A DNA stretch of 64,000 nt from Kordiimonadales bacterium IMCC3096. Lineage in GTDB: Bacteria > Pseudomonadota > Alphaproteobacteria > Minwuiales > Minwuiaceae. The position numbers were made by a program, and so were the translations under genes. Numbering within the stretch: the first letter of the stretch is position 1; each line of letters opens with the position of its first letter. The stretch covers positions 2,571,501-2,635,500 of the forward strand of contig CP018227.1 of assembly GCA_016865035.1 (NCBI GenBank), read 5' to 3'. The notes beneath the pieces are model-generated. The model did not search any database. It saw nothing but the letters and a program-made list of their open reading frames with translations, and was not told the DNA's origin. Positions 26,720-36,776 of the stretch are shown here, in pieces.

Positions 26720-27535
26720 TCAGCCCGGCAGGCCTGCCGCCACCTGCCGCAGGGCGTCCGCTGTCGCGGCATCGGCAGGCAGAAAGGCCTCGATGGCGAT
26801 CTCCGACAGGGTGACATCGACCGGTGTGCCGAACATCGTCGTCGTGCTGAACAGCGACAGGACCGCGCCACCTTCCGTGCGGATCCGGAGCGGCACGACA
26901 TAATCGATCATGTCGGCGGGGAATGCGTCGGCTGCATCATCCGTTTCCTCCGGCACCGGATACCCGGCCAGTTCCTCGAGCAGGGCCTCCAGCTCCGTGT
27001 CCGCGCTGGTGTCGATCTGCTGGCGCAGGCGGTGCAGCACATGTTCGCGCCACTGGCCAACGTTGACGATGCGGGGTGCCAGTCCCTCCGGGTGCAGGCT
27101 GAGACGCAGCACGTTGCATGGCGGTTCGAGCAGATGTGCGGCCACGCCCTGCAGCATGACCTGCACCATCCGGTTGGCCCGCAGCAGGTTCCAGTGCCGG
27201 TCCACCGCCAGCGCCGGGTAGGGGTGATAGCCCTCCAGCACCAGCTCGACCGCCTTGCGCGCAGGCTCCAGCGATGGATCGTCCAGCGCCCGTTCCGGAT
27301 AGACCGGCGCAAAGCCGCCTGCCGTCAGCATGACGTTGCGCTGTCGCAGGGGCACGTCGAGATAGTCACTCAGACGCAGCACCATTTCCCGGCTGGGTCT
27401 GGCCCGTCCGGTCTCCATGAAGCTCAGGTGCCGTGTCGAGATCCCCGCATCACAGGCGAGATCGAGCTGGCTGAGGCGCCGCCGCTGCCGCCACGCGCGC
27501 AGATGCTGGCCGAAATCGGAAACATGCTTGTTCAT
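26720..27535 (-). CDS. XRE-family regulator with MmyB-like ligand domain
   Basis: 271 residues. An N-terminal Cro/C1 helix-turn-helix (LRAWRQRRRLSQLDLACDAGISTRHLSFMETGRARPS) is followed by the MmyB-like PAS-type domain (LVLEGYHPYPALAVDRHWNLLRAN), a fold seen to bind fatty acids in related regulators. The start at 27535 agrees with the family; a long open frame upstream is antisense to the next gene. The gene is divergent from a small membrane protein and probably controls it. Family known; ligand and target inferred. Confidence 0.9.
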   Translation of the reverse strand: MNKHVSDFGQHLRAWRQRRRLSQLDLACDAGISTRHLSFMETGRARPSREMVLRLSDYLDVPLRQRNVMLTAGGFAPVYPERALDDPSLEPARKAVELVLEGYHPYPALAVDRHWNLLRANRMVQVMLQGVAAHLLEPPCNVLRLSLHPEGLAPRIVNVGQWREHVLHRLRQQIDTSADTELEALLEELAGYPVPEETDDAADAFPADMIDYVVPLRIRTEGGAVLSLFSTTTMFGTPVDVTLSEIAIEAFLPADAATADALRQVAAGLPG

Positions 27536-27667
27536 GGCGCAGAGAATAGGACCCGGAACGCGCGGGACCAATGACCTGACGGGTAATTGAGAGCATACGG
27601 CGCCCTTCGTCATGTTTCGGGGCAGGGAGGCCGGGTGCCGGTCTTCCGCGGCCAGATTGGCCTGATG

Positions 27668-27681
27668 GTTCATCAATGAAC
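27668..27681. promoter_or_regulatory. Inverted repeat upstream of the small membrane protein gene
   Basis: GTTCAT-CA-ATGAAC, a perfect 6-base inverted repeat 11 bases before the start codon of the 27.7-kb gene. A candidate operator for the divergent XRE regulator. Confidence 0.35.
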
Positions 27682-27692
27682 GGGAGCTTTCG

Positions 27693-28115
27693 ATGACACC
27701 GAAACAGAACGACTTCCTGCGCCGGGCCCTGCAGATCGACTTCGGCATTTCCCTTGTCTGCACATCTGCCCTGATTGCCGCGTCCGTGCCGCTGGCGGAG
27801 CTGGCGGGTCTGCCGCATCTGCTGGTGCTCGGTACCGGACTGGTCTTCGTGCCCTTCCTGATCCTGCTGGGCTGGGTGCTGCGCTGCCCCACGCCGCCGC
27901 GCCAGGGCGTGCAGATGGTCATTGGCCTGAACGTCGCCTGGGCCGTGGGAACCATCATCTTCCTGGCCAGCGGAATCGTGGCGCCGACGGTCTATGGCTA
28001 CCTGCTGATCGCGGGCATCGGCGTTGCCGTAGCCGTCTTCGCGGAGATGGAAATCGTCGGCCTGCGCCGGGCGCTGTCGGCTGGTGGTGCCACGCGGACT
28101 GCCACGACCTCGTGA
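27693..28115 (+). CDS. Small four-helix membrane protein
   Basis: 140 residues with four predicted transmembrane segments (about 15-35, 43-63, 76-93 and 97-118) and a short basic N-terminus, in the inner membrane. I recognise no family. GGGAG precedes the ATG. It is divergently paired with the XRE/MmyB-type regulator, an arrangement often seen with dehydrogenases or small membrane proteins under that regulator. Function unknown. Confidence 0.75.
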   Translation: MTPKQNDFLRRALQIDFGISLVCTSALIAASVPLAELAGLPHLLVLGTGLVFVPFLILLGWVLRCPTPPRQGVQMVIGLNVAWAVGTIIFLASGIVAPTVYGYLLIAGIGVAVAVFAEMEIVGLRRALSAGGATRTATTS

Positions 28116-28397
28116 ACCGCATCCGCGTTGGCGGCAAGCGATAGTCTTTCGAAAGTTCGCCGCCTCAACGTTGGGGGGGCCGATCCTGGCAGCCACCCTC
28201 GCCAGGTGCCCCTCCAGCATTCCGGTCTCGGCACCCGCATCCTGGAAACAGGAAGCCGATCTTCCGAACAGCTTTCGCGTGTTTGGAATTGAAGCGGACT
28301 CAATCTTCATGGAATGCCGCACTGATCCTGTACACTGGTTCTCGGGAAGGTCTGAGTTTCGGGGCCAGCAAGGCAGTGCAGTATAGGAAGATGACAA

Positions 28398-29546
28398 GTG
28401 GATGATGTGGGTTCTGTCGGCGGACAATGGCAATTTGAAGATTTTCAGATTTTCCCGTGGCATCCGAGTTTCAATACCGGGAACGAGATAATTGATGATC
28501 AACATAGAAATCTGGTCATTCTTCTGAACAGGCTGGCATACAGCCTGATTCAGGACGAAGATATCGAATTGGACGATCAATATAGGGCGCTCCATGATTA
28601 TGCGAGCGTGCATTTTCATGATGAAGAAAAAATCTGGATGGAGCATTTCGGAGATGACCCCTGGTTCATAGGGCACCGGAAATCACACGAAAATTTCCTG
28701 GTCAGACTTGAGGATATTCGAAATAGATTTGCGGATAAATCTTCGGAGCAGGAAGTCGAGGAAATAGTAAGATTCCTGATACGCTGGCTGGCTTCGCACA
28801 TCATCGAAAGCGACAAGAAGATGTACTTTGTCATTTTGGATATGGATAGCGGCTATTCCATTGAATCAGCAAAGCGAAATGCTGAAATTAAAATGGGAGG
28901 AGAAATACAGGATCTGATCGATGCTGTATTGAATATGTATGAAAATTTGTCGAAGACAACTCTTTACATGATTCAGGAGCGCAATTCTCGAATCAGGACC
29001 GAAGAGATGTTGAAGGCGGCCTACAGAAAGCTGGAAGTGATTTCGGTGACGGACCAGTTGACCGGACTGTTCAATCGCCATCAATTGGATAACATGATTG
29101 ACAGGGAAATCAGGCGGGCGGCGCGAAACAAGGAGCGCGTCGCCTTGTACATGATCGATATTGATTATTTCAAGAAGTACAATGATTTTTATGGGCATCT
29201 GGCAGGTGATGAGGCCCTCAAGAAGGTTGCCGATACATTGCGACAGACCTGTGCCCGGCCAGGCGATTTTCTGTTTCGCTTCGGAGGGGAAGAATTCTGT
29301 GTCGTCATAATGCAGGCAAATGAAGAGAGTATCATTCCCTTCGGGAACCGAATTCGGGCCGCAGTCGAGGCCCGTTCAATTCCACATGAGACAAATCCGA
29401 ACTCGAGATTTCTCACAATATCGATTGGTGCGGTAACCTGGATCCCGAAACCGGGTGAGGAAATCAAGGAATATTTTGAACATGCAGACAGGGCTTTGTA
29501 TGAATCAAAGAGAAAAGGAAGAAATTTTGTAACCATGAACGTGTGA
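28398..29546 (+). CDS. Bacteriohemerythrin-GGDEF diguanylate cyclase
   Basis: 382 residues, GTG start with AGGAAG upstream. Residues about 15-145 are a hemerythrin domain with the di-iron ligands in IIDDQHRNL, VHFHDEEKIW, GHRKSHENF and SHIIESDKK. A helical linker (about 150-210) leads to a GGDEF domain with RFGGEEF at about 296-300 and an inhibitory RPGD site five residues before it. It should make c-di-GMP from GTP, controlled by O2 or redox state at the di-iron centre and by product feedback. The gene is far richer in A+T than its neighbours and uses AT-ending codons (AAA, GAA, ATT) freely, a sign of recent acquisition. No membrane segment. Confidence 0.93.
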   Translation: MDDVGSVGGQWQFEDFQIFPWHPSFNTGNEIIDDQHRNLVILLNRLAYSLIQDEDIELDDQYRALHDYASVHFHDEEKIWMEHFGDDPWFIGHRKSHENFLVRLEDIRNRFADKSSEQEVEEIVRFLIRWLASHIIESDKKMYFVILDMDSGYSIESAKRNAEIKMGGEIQDLIDAVLNMYENLSKTTLYMIQERNSRIRTEEMLKAAYRKLEVISVTDQLTGLFNRHQLDNMIDREIRRAARNKERVALYMIDIDYFKKYNDFYGHLAGDEALKKVADTLRQTCARPGDFLFRFGGEEFCVVIMQANEESIIPFGNRIRAAVEARSIPHETNPNSRFLTISIGAVTWIPKPGEEIKEYFEHADRALYESKRKGRNFVTMNV

Positions 29547-29687
29547 TATTTGTTCGAAGTAACTATTTTGTTTTATTTATATGTCTAATTTTCATGAATT
29601 TCACATGATTTGTAGCATTGTGAATTCGGGTATTTTTCATCAAGGCGTTGATGTTGTTTCTGTCAGGCCCGTTTGAGTTGGGCAGGT

Positions 29688-30635
29688 TCATGCGTCCCGG
29701 ATCAGCCGGTACTGGATCCGCATCGCCGACATGCGGCGATAGAAGCCCAGGATGTCGCGGGCGGGACCTGTCAGCCGCTCGTAGCCGGAGATGAAGGCGA
29801 CGATGGTCCCGATCTCCGACTGGCCCTGGATCACCAGCCAGCCACCGACCATCAGGATGGCCAGTGGACCGAGGTGTCCCAGAAGGTTGTTCACGAACTT
29901 CATGAAGTGTTTCAGCAGGAAGATTCGGATGCGCAGGCGGTAGATGCCGTCGATCAGATCGTGCGGGTCGGTGTCGTTCTCTTCGTCGCTGCCGATCTGG
30001 TCGCTCAGTTCCCGCAGCCGTGTCGTGCGTTTCTCCTACAGCCGGTTGATGCGTTGCTGCATCAGGGGAACGATGATCAGGGCGGGAATGAAGAAACCGA
30101 TGGCCACGACGGCGACCAGCGGATCGACGATCAGCATGTAGATGATGACGCTGGCGACCATGCCGCCCTGCAGCAAGGGAAAGGACAGGCTCTCGCCCAC
30201 GAACCCGCCCAGGCGCTCCGCCTCCGCCGTGACGATCGCCTGTCGGGTGCCGGGTTCCTCGCCTGAGGCGGGATCGTCGACGAAGCGGTTGCGCAGGCGG
30301 CGGATCACCCCTTCCGACACCTTGTTCTGATAGACATTCAGAACGTATTTCAGGGCGCCATGGGTCAGCAGCGCGGCCAGATAGATTCCCCCCAGCAGGA
30401 ACAGTAACCGGGTGGCGCCATTGGCGATGGCATCGTCGACGATGCGGCGCTGCAGTTCGATGGGAACCAGCGACAGCGGGAAGACCACCAGGGTCAGCAG
30501 GCAGAGCCGGATCTGCTGTCCCGCGCCCACGGCCCAGACATAGCCATAGAGATTGCGCGGCATCTTCGACAGCGGCTGGCCGTCGATGCCGGGAAGGGCG
30601 GAGCGATAGATCCGGTTCAGTTCGGGGTCGGACAA
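29688..30635 (-). pseudogene. ABC transporter transmembrane domain gene, interrupted by an amber codon
   Basis: A 315-codon frame starting at a TTG 4 bases after the queF stop. It encodes an ABC exporter-type transmembrane domain (helices around VVFPLSLVPIELQRRIVDDA, LLFLLGGIYLAALLTHGALKYVL, MVASVIIYMLIVDPLVAVVAIGFFIPALIIV and, further on, LLGHLGPLAILMVGGWLVIQGQ). Codon 200 is TAG (30038-30036) where CAG would read LQEKRTTRLREL; the same frame continues for 115 more codons in good homology. There is no nucleotide-binding domain: the frame ends after the last helix (MRIQYRLIRDA) next to an AT-rich gap. It is either a fresh one-base pseudogene, a sequencing error, or a gene needing amber readthrough. 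Confidence 0.8.
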
Positions 30636-30639
30636 GCTG

Positions 30640-31089
30640 TCAGCGACCGCGATAGGTTTCGACGTTCTGATCCGGCAGCCAGACCCCGGCCGGGGGTTCC
30701 CCGGTCTGGTAGAAGACGTCGATCGGGATACCCCCGCGCGGATACCAGTAGCCGCCGATGCGCAGCCAGACCGGTGCGATGCAGTCCACGATCCGGCGCG
30801 CGATCAGGATCGTGCAATCCTCGTGAAACGCACCGTGATTGCGGAAGGCGCCGAGAAACAGCTTCAGGCTCTTGCTCTCCACGATCTCCCGGTCCGGCAC
30901 ATAGTCGATCACCAGACGCGCGAAGTCGGGCTGTCCGGTGACCGGGCAGATGGACGTGAACTCGGGCGCGGTGAAACGCACCAGATAGGGGTGGCCGACA
31001 TGTGGATTGGGCACCGCATCCAGTACTGCCTCGTCCGGGTCGTCCGGCAGGGGGCTTTGCTGTCCCAGGTGTTTCAGATCGTCCTGCAT
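30640..31089 (-). CDS. queF: 7-cyano-7-deazaguanine (preQ0) reductase
   Basis: 149 residues, the short single-domain (type I) form. It reduces preQ0 to preQ1 with NADPH for queuosine in tRNA. The nucleophilic Cys is in [13 protein letters not shown], and [22 protein letters not shown] is the family's NADPH/substrate motif. ATG 31089 is chosen by homology, with only a weak GGCGGA upstream; the frame is open further into the divergent HAD gene. It is followed after 4 bases by the broken ABC transmembrane gene, which may once have served queuosine-precursor or unrelated transport. Confidence 0.95.
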   Translation of the reverse strand: MQDDLKHLGQQSPLPDDPDEAVLDAVPNPHVGHPYLVRFTAPEFTSICPVTGQPDFARLVIDYVPDREIVESKSLKLFLGAFRNHGAFHEDCTILIARRIVDCIAPVWLRIGGYWYPRGGIPIDVFYQTGEPPAGVWLPDQNVETYRGR

Positions 31090-31144
31090 GTTTCCGCCGT
31101 ATCCTGATTGCGCATCCGGTTCCGTCCTGCCAGCAGCTGTGGCA

Positions 31145-31840
31145 ATGTCCGCCCCCATGATTCCGCGACTTGTTCTTTTCGACTGCGATGGCACGCTGGT
31201 GGACAGCCAGGCTGGCATTGTCACGTCCATGCAGACCGCATTCCTCAGCTTCGGCTTGATTGCACCACCGCCGGAGGGGGTCAAGCGCGTCGTGGGCCTC
31301 AGCCTGGATGTCGCGGTGCGCCGGCTGGCACCGGAGCTGGGCCAGTCCGACGCCTTGCGGGTCGCCGCGCTCTACAAGGAAACCTTCCGCAACCTGCGGC
31401 TTTCCGGCGAACTGCAGGAACCGCTGTACGAAGGCATCAAGGCTGCCGTGCTGGAACTGGACCGGCCCGACACGATTCTGGGCGTCGCAACCGGCAAGAG
31501 CCGCAGGGGCCTGTTCGCGGTGCTGGAGCGGCACGGCATGCGGGCGCGGTTCCAGACCCTTCAGACGGCCGATGATGTGGCGGCGGGCAAACCTGCGCCC
31601 GACATGTGCCTGAAGGCCTGCGCGGAGACCGGTATCGAACCGGCCGCGACCGTGGTGATCGGGGACACGACATTCGACATGCAGATGGCACGCCGTGCGG
31701 GTGCGACGCCGGTCGGCGTTGCCTGGGGCTATCATGGGGTGGATGAGTTGCGGGACGCCGGTGCGGCTGAAACTGTCGCGCACCCGCGCGACATTGCGCT
31801 TGCGGTGCAGCGCATCCTGCCGGGAGAGGATGCGGCATGA
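31145..31840 (+). CDS. HAD-superfamily hydrolase (phosphoglycolate phosphatase-like)
   Basis: 231 residues of HAD subfamily IA. The nucleophile motif is [11 protein letters not shown], motif II is VATGKS (Thr), motif III Lys is in [10 protein letters not shown] and motif IV acidics in [10 protein letters not shown] helical cap of subtype 1 lies between. Substrates in this group include phosphoglycolate and other small phosphates. It overlaps the ATP12 gene by ATGA, a pairing common in alphaproteobacteria. Either Met 1 or Met 5 could be the start; no strong ribosome binding site is seen. Confidence 0.88.
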   Translation: MSAPMIPRLVLFDCDGTLVDSQAGIVTSMQTAFLSFGLIAPPPEGVKRVVGLSLDVAVRRLAPELGQSDALRVAALYKETFRNLRLSGELQEPLYEGIKAAVLELDRPDTILGVATGKSRRGLFAVLERHGMRARFQTLQTADDVAAGKPAPDMCLKACAETGIEPAATVVIGDTTFDMQMARRAGATPVGVAWGYHGVDELRDAGAAETVAHPRDIALAVQRILPGEDAA

Positions 31841-32568
31841 AACGGTTCTACAAGTCAGTCGGGACGGAGGTCGCGGACGGTGGTCATGCCGTGCTGCTGG
31901 ACGGTCGCCTGATCCGCACACCGGCGCGCAGGCCCCTTGTGGTGCCCAGCCTGACCCTGGCGGAAGCCATCGCGGCGGAATGGGATGCCCAGGGGGAGGA
32001 GATCGACCGTCGCGCCATGCCGCTGATGCGCATGGCGGGTACGGCCATCGACGATCTGGCAGGGATGCGCGACCAGACAGCCGATGCCGTCGCGCGCTAC
32101 GCGGAGACGGACATGGTCTGTTTCTGGGCCGCGGAACCGCAGAAGCTGGTGGAACGCCAGCAGGCAACGTGGCGGCCATTGCTCGAATGGCTGGAGCAGG
32201 CGTTCGACGCTCCCCTGGCCGTGACCTCCGACATCCACGCGCAGCAACAGCCACCGCAGAGTCTGCGCGCCCTGCACCAGCATGTGCACCGCCTCGACAG
32301 CTTCCGTCTGGTGCCGCTTTCGGTGGCGACCGGCACTGCCGGATCACTGGTCATCGGGTTGGCGCTGGTCATGGGACGCATCAATGCCGAGCAGGCTTTC
32401 GACGCCGCACAGCTTGACGAAACCTTCCAGATCGAGGAATGGGGCGAGGATGACGAGGCGCGGCGGCGCCGGGCGGGTATCGTGACTGAATTCCAGGCGG
32501 TGGAGCGGTTCTGCCGTGCCCTGGATGACGCAGACATGCCGCCCGCCGGAGCCGCTGGCACTTCGTGA
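31837..32568 (+). CDS. ATP12-family F1-ATPase assembly chaperone
   Basis: 243 residues. Homologue of mitochondrial ATP12/ATPAF2, which holds the F1 alpha subunit before assembly. Family marks are an N-terminal MKRFYKSV with VLLDGRLIRTPARRPL, AIAAEWDAQGEEIDRRAMPLMRM, and the conserved helical core with DMVCFWAAEPQKLVERQ. The gene overlaps the HAD gene by 4 bases. Cytosolic; restricted to alphaproteobacteria and mitochondria, so it helps place the organism. Confidence 0.93.
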   Translation: MKRFYKSVGTEVADGGHAVLLDGRLIRTPARRPLVVPSLTLAEAIAAEWDAQGEEIDRRAMPLMRMAGTAIDDLAGMRDQTADAVARYAETDMVCFWAAEPQKLVERQQATWRPLLEWLEQAFDAPLAVTSDIHAQQQPPQSLRALHQHVHRLDSFRLVPLSVATGTAGSLVIGLALVMGRINAEQAFDAAQLDETFQIEEWGEDDEARRRRAGIVTEFQAVERFCRALDDADMPPAGAAGTS

Positions 32569-32581
32569 CCAATTACCTATG

Positions 32582-32597
32582 ATCTGAAAATTCAGAT
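32582..32597. promoter_or_regulatory. Palindrome upstream of pccB
   Basis: ATCTGAA-AA-TTCAGAT, a perfect 7-base inverted repeat with 2-base spacer, in the 62-base gap between the ATP12 gene and pccB, 33 bases before the pccB start. A candidate operator for a regulator of propionyl-CoA metabolism. Confidence 0.5.
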
Positions 32598-32630
32598 TCG
32601 CGAGACAGAACAACGGGCGGGGAGCATTCG

Positions 32631-34163
<1,533 letters not shown>

Positions 34164-34169
34164 GAAGCA

Positions 34170-34205
34170 GGCGGGTTGGGGTTGGTCAAGGTCGGCCAAC
34201 CCGCC
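34170..34205. terminator. Hairpin between converging pccB and acetyltransferase genes
   Basis: Perfect 10-base arms GGCGGGTTGG and CCAACCCGCC (34170-34179, 34196-34205) with a 16-base loop, 6 bases after the pccB stop. There is no clear T-run; it probably works in both directions. Confidence 0.55.
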
Positions 34206-34258
34206 GTCTCCAATTCCCGGCGTTTGCCTTCTGACAGCGTCTCTTCCTGAGAAGCCCT

Positions 34259-34882
34259 TCAGCCCTTGCGCGGTCGCGCCACACCACCGCCGACAGCCGT
34301 GACACCCGCCGCAACGTCCTGAACGACAACGGCCCCGGCACCTATGGTGGCACCGTCACCCACGGCGACACCGGGCCGCGCCACCGCCCCCGCACCGAAC
34401 AGCACGCGCGCGCCAATGCCGACATTGCCGGCCAGATGCGCACCGACCGCGACATGGCTGCAGTCGCCGACCTGACAATCGTGGCTGACCGTCGCGCCGG
34501 TGTTGATGATCACGTGGCGACCCAGCCGCACGCCGGTCTGCAGCACCGTGCCGGCGAAGATCATGCAGCCATCATTGATCACGGCCGACGGCGAGACCCA
34601 GGAAAAGGGGTGGATCAGGGTCGCGAACGCGCACCCGTCCAGGGCTGTCGCCAGTCTGGCGCGGGCGTCATTGTCGCCGACGGCAACCAGCCATTCGGCG
34701 TCCCGGGACCTGTGTTCGGCGGGGTCCCCGGCCAGCACCGGCACACCCGGCAGGGTCTTGCCCCACATGGTGCTGTCCTGATCCAGCAGGCCTGCGACCT
34801 GCCGCCCTGCGGCCTGTGCTGCCTCGACACATTCGCGGGCATGCCCGCCTGTCCCGATGATCAGCAGGGGCGGGGCGGTCAT
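34259..34882 (-). CDS. NeuD/PglD-type sugar O- or N-acetyltransferase
   Basis: 207 residues. An N-terminal Rossmann-like sugar-nucleotide domain (LLIIGTGGHARECVEAA) precedes a left-handed beta helix (SPSAVINDGCMIFAGTVLQTGV, NTGATVSHDCQVGDCSHV with the likely catalytic His). Members acetylate sialic, bacillosamine-type or other surface sugars using acetyl-CoA. It follows the epimerase gene after 7 bases, so both probably act on the same surface polysaccharide or glycan precursor. Confidence 0.88.
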   Translation of the reverse strand: MTAPPLLIIGTGGHARECVEAAQAAGRQVAGLLDQDSTMWGKTLPGVPVLAGDPAEHRSRDAEWLVAVGDNDARARLATALDGCAFATLIHPFSWVSPSAVINDGCMIFAGTVLQTGVRLGRHVIINTGATVSHDCQVGDCSHVAVGAHLAGNVGIGARVLFGAGAVARPGVAVGDGATIGAGAVVVQDVAAGVTAVGGGVARPRKG

Positions 34883-34889
34883 GCGGGCG

Positions 34890-35813
34890 TCAGTCGCTTT
34901 CCAGGGTCAGGCGCAGGCCGTCCCGGAACACCATCTCGGCCGGAACATCGAAGGCCGCCATGGCGCGGGCCGGATCACCGATGGAGGTCCGGATATCGCC
35001 GGTGCGGGCGTCCGCATGGGTGATGTCGGCCGTTGCTCCGCAGATTTCCGCCACCATGTGGGCCAGTTCCAGCACCGATGTCGATTTGCCAGTGCAGACA
35101 TTGTAGACCGCACCCGCGCCGCCGCCCGCATCCATGGCCGCGACCAGATGCCGGACCACATCGCCGACGAAGACGAAATCGCGAACCTGTCCGCCATCCC
35201 CGAAGATGGTGATGCCCTGACCGGCCTTGATCCGGTCGGTGAAGATCGCGATGACGCCGGAATAGGGGGACTTGGGGTCCTGGCGCGGCCCGAAGACATT
35301 GAAGAAGCGGAAGCCGGTGTTCGGTACGCCATGAACACCATGCGCCACCCGGCCATGCAGTTCGCACCCCAGCTTGTCCGCGCCATAGGCGGAAAGGGGT
35401 TTGGTGATCGCATCCTCGTTCAGCGGCACATTGGCATTGTCGCCATAGACCGCGGCGGATGAGGCGTAGATTACCGGTATGGCCTTGCCGTCCTTAGCCG
35501 TACGGGCGGCGTCGAAGACCGTGATGGTGCCGGTCAGGTTGGTGCGGTGGCTGGCAACCCACTCCTCCGTGCAGCGCTGTACGGAGGCGACGGCGGCGAG
35601 GTGGAAGCAGCCATCCTTGCCGGCCAACTGACGCTCCATCAGCGCGGCGTCGGAAATGTCCCCGACGACGATCTCCGCGCCTTCCGGCACGTTCTCCCGC
35701 TTGCCGGTCGAAAGGTCATCGACGATGGTGACCTTGTCGCCGCGCTTCATCAGGAATTCGGTCAGATGCGAGCCGATGAAGCCGCATCCCCCGGTCACAA
35801 GCCAGTGTGCCAT
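34890..35813 (-). CDS. NAD-dependent sugar epimerase/dehydratase (UDP-glucose 4-epimerase-like)
   Basis: 307 residues of the extended SDR fold. NAD site VTGGCGFIGSHLTEFL, active-site YGADK (Tyr-Lys), SSAAVYGD and GPRQDPKSPYSGVI are all in place. It probably interconverts UDP-hexoses for a surface glycan. It is the third gene in a minus-strand run of Hpt, receiver, epimerase and acetyltransferase with gaps of 33, 30 and 7 bases. Confidence 0.9.
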   Translation of the reverse strand: MAHWLVTGGCGFIGSHLTEFLMKRGDKVTIVDDLSTGKRENVPEGAEIVVGDISDAALMERQLAGKDGCFHLAAVASVQRCTEEWVASHRTNLTGTITVFDAARTAKDGKAIPVIYASSAAVYGDNANVPLNEDAITKPLSAYGADKLGCELHGRVAHGVHGVPNTGFRFFNVFGPRQDPKSPYSGVIAIFTDRIKAGQGITIFGDGGQVRDFVFVGDVVRHLVAAMDAGGGAGAVYNVCTGKSTSVLELAHMVAEICGATADITHADARTGDIRTSIGDPARAMAAFDVPAEMVFRDGLRLTLESD

Positions 35814-35843
35814 CGCATCAAGTCTCCCGATCTGTCTTGGGGC

Positions 35844-36212
35844 TCAGAGGCCCAGCGTAGTGCGCACCGCCTCGATGAACTGGTCAACCTGGATCGGCTT
35901 CGCCAGATAGGCATCCGCGCCGGTTTCCAGCACCTTGCTCTCGTCCCCGGCAGTCGCCATCGTCGTCACCACGATGATGGGCACGTCCTTCAGCGCCGGG
36001 TCAGCCTTCATCTGGCGGACCAGATCCAGGCCGGACACGCCCGGCAGCATGACGTCCATGATGATCAGGTCGGGCGTTTCCTCCGCCGCCAGTTCCAGGG
36101 CTTCCTGCCCGTCATCGGCTGTCACCACGTCACAATCGAGCTGCTGCAGGGCAGAAGCATAGACTTCCTGCACCAGCATATTGTCCTCAACGACCAGAAT
36201 ACGCTTTTCCAT
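35844..36212 (-). CDS. Single-domain response regulator
   Basis: 122 residues, a lone CheY-like receiver domain. Acidic pocket in VVEDN, phospho-acceptor Asp53 in IIMDVMLPG, switch Thr in VVTTMA and Lys in LAKPI. There is no output domain, so it should pass phosphate on or act by binding. The Hpt gene lies immediately upstream (33 bases), making a two-part relay; the kinase is elsewhere. A role in a DivK-like or general relay is possible. Confidence 0.93.
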   Translation of the reverse strand: MEKRILVVEDNMLVQEVYASALQQLDCDVVTADDGQEALELAAEETPDLIIMDVMLPGVSGLDLVRQMKADPALKDVPIIVVTTMATAGDESKVLETGADAYLAKPIQVDQFIEAVRTTLGL

Positions 36213-36245
36213 CTGCTCCCCAGTTTCCCAATGCGCAGTCGGCGC

Positions 36246-36596
36246 TCAACCCAGACCCGGGTATGCGGCGCGGACCGCGGCAGCCGTTTCCGGCGCCATG
36301 TCTACCAAATCCTGTGCAAGAGTCAGGCCTTCCTGCTCGTTGCCCTGCTTGACCGCGATTTCGCAGGCGCTTGCCTTTTCCTTCATGGCCCCGAGGCCGA
36401 CGGATCCGGAACTGGATGTCAGGTCATGTGCCTGCTGGCGCACCCCCTCCATGTCCCGCGAATCGATAGCTGCCTGCAGGAGCGCCACCTTCTCCTGCAT
36501 CTGTACCAGAAACTTGCCGAGGAGCATCTCCACCAACTGGTCACCCAGACTGGATTTCAGCGCCTCGAACGCCGTCGCATCAAAGTGTTCTGACAT
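36246..36596 (-). CDS. Histidine phosphotransfer (Hpt) domain protein
   Basis: 116 residues, all helical. The phospho-accepting His is in RQQAHDLTSSSGSVGL. In most Hpt proteins a Lys-Gly follows (HxLKGSS); here Thr-Ser does, a variant seen in other Hpt proteins, so phosphotransfer is still likely. Start ATG 36596 has GGAG upstream; a TTG start 11 codons earlier is less likely. It is the first gene of the run with the receiver and sugar genes and is divergent from the MoxR gene. Confidence 0.85.
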   Translation of the reverse strand: MSEHFDATAFEALKSSLGDQLVEMLLGKFLVQMQEKVALLQAAIDSRDMEGVRQQAHDLTSSSGSVGLGAMKEKASACEIAVKQGNEQEGLTLAQDLVDMAPETAAAVRAAYPGLG

Positions 36597-36776
36597 GGCC
36601 GTCACATCTCCAAATTCCAGAGCCGCCAATCATGGTGACGCTACCCGAACGGCATGCAGAATGCGAGACCTGCAATCCGCACGGCGGTGTCGCTACTCAT
36701 GCGCACTTGATCCAACCAGCGGGTACACCTAGTTTCGCGCAACATGTGCAGGGAAACTGACTGAGGCGAGAAGGGG

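Noticed and set aside
28146-28155. CTTTCGAAAG palindrome as an operator
   Set aside because: Ten bases only, more than 200 bases from the next gene, and no promoter nearby.
28116-28397. Small gene in the gap before the hemerythrin-cyclase gene
   Set aside because: Frames of up to 100 codons exist on both strands but lack ribosome binding sites, homology and sensible composition.
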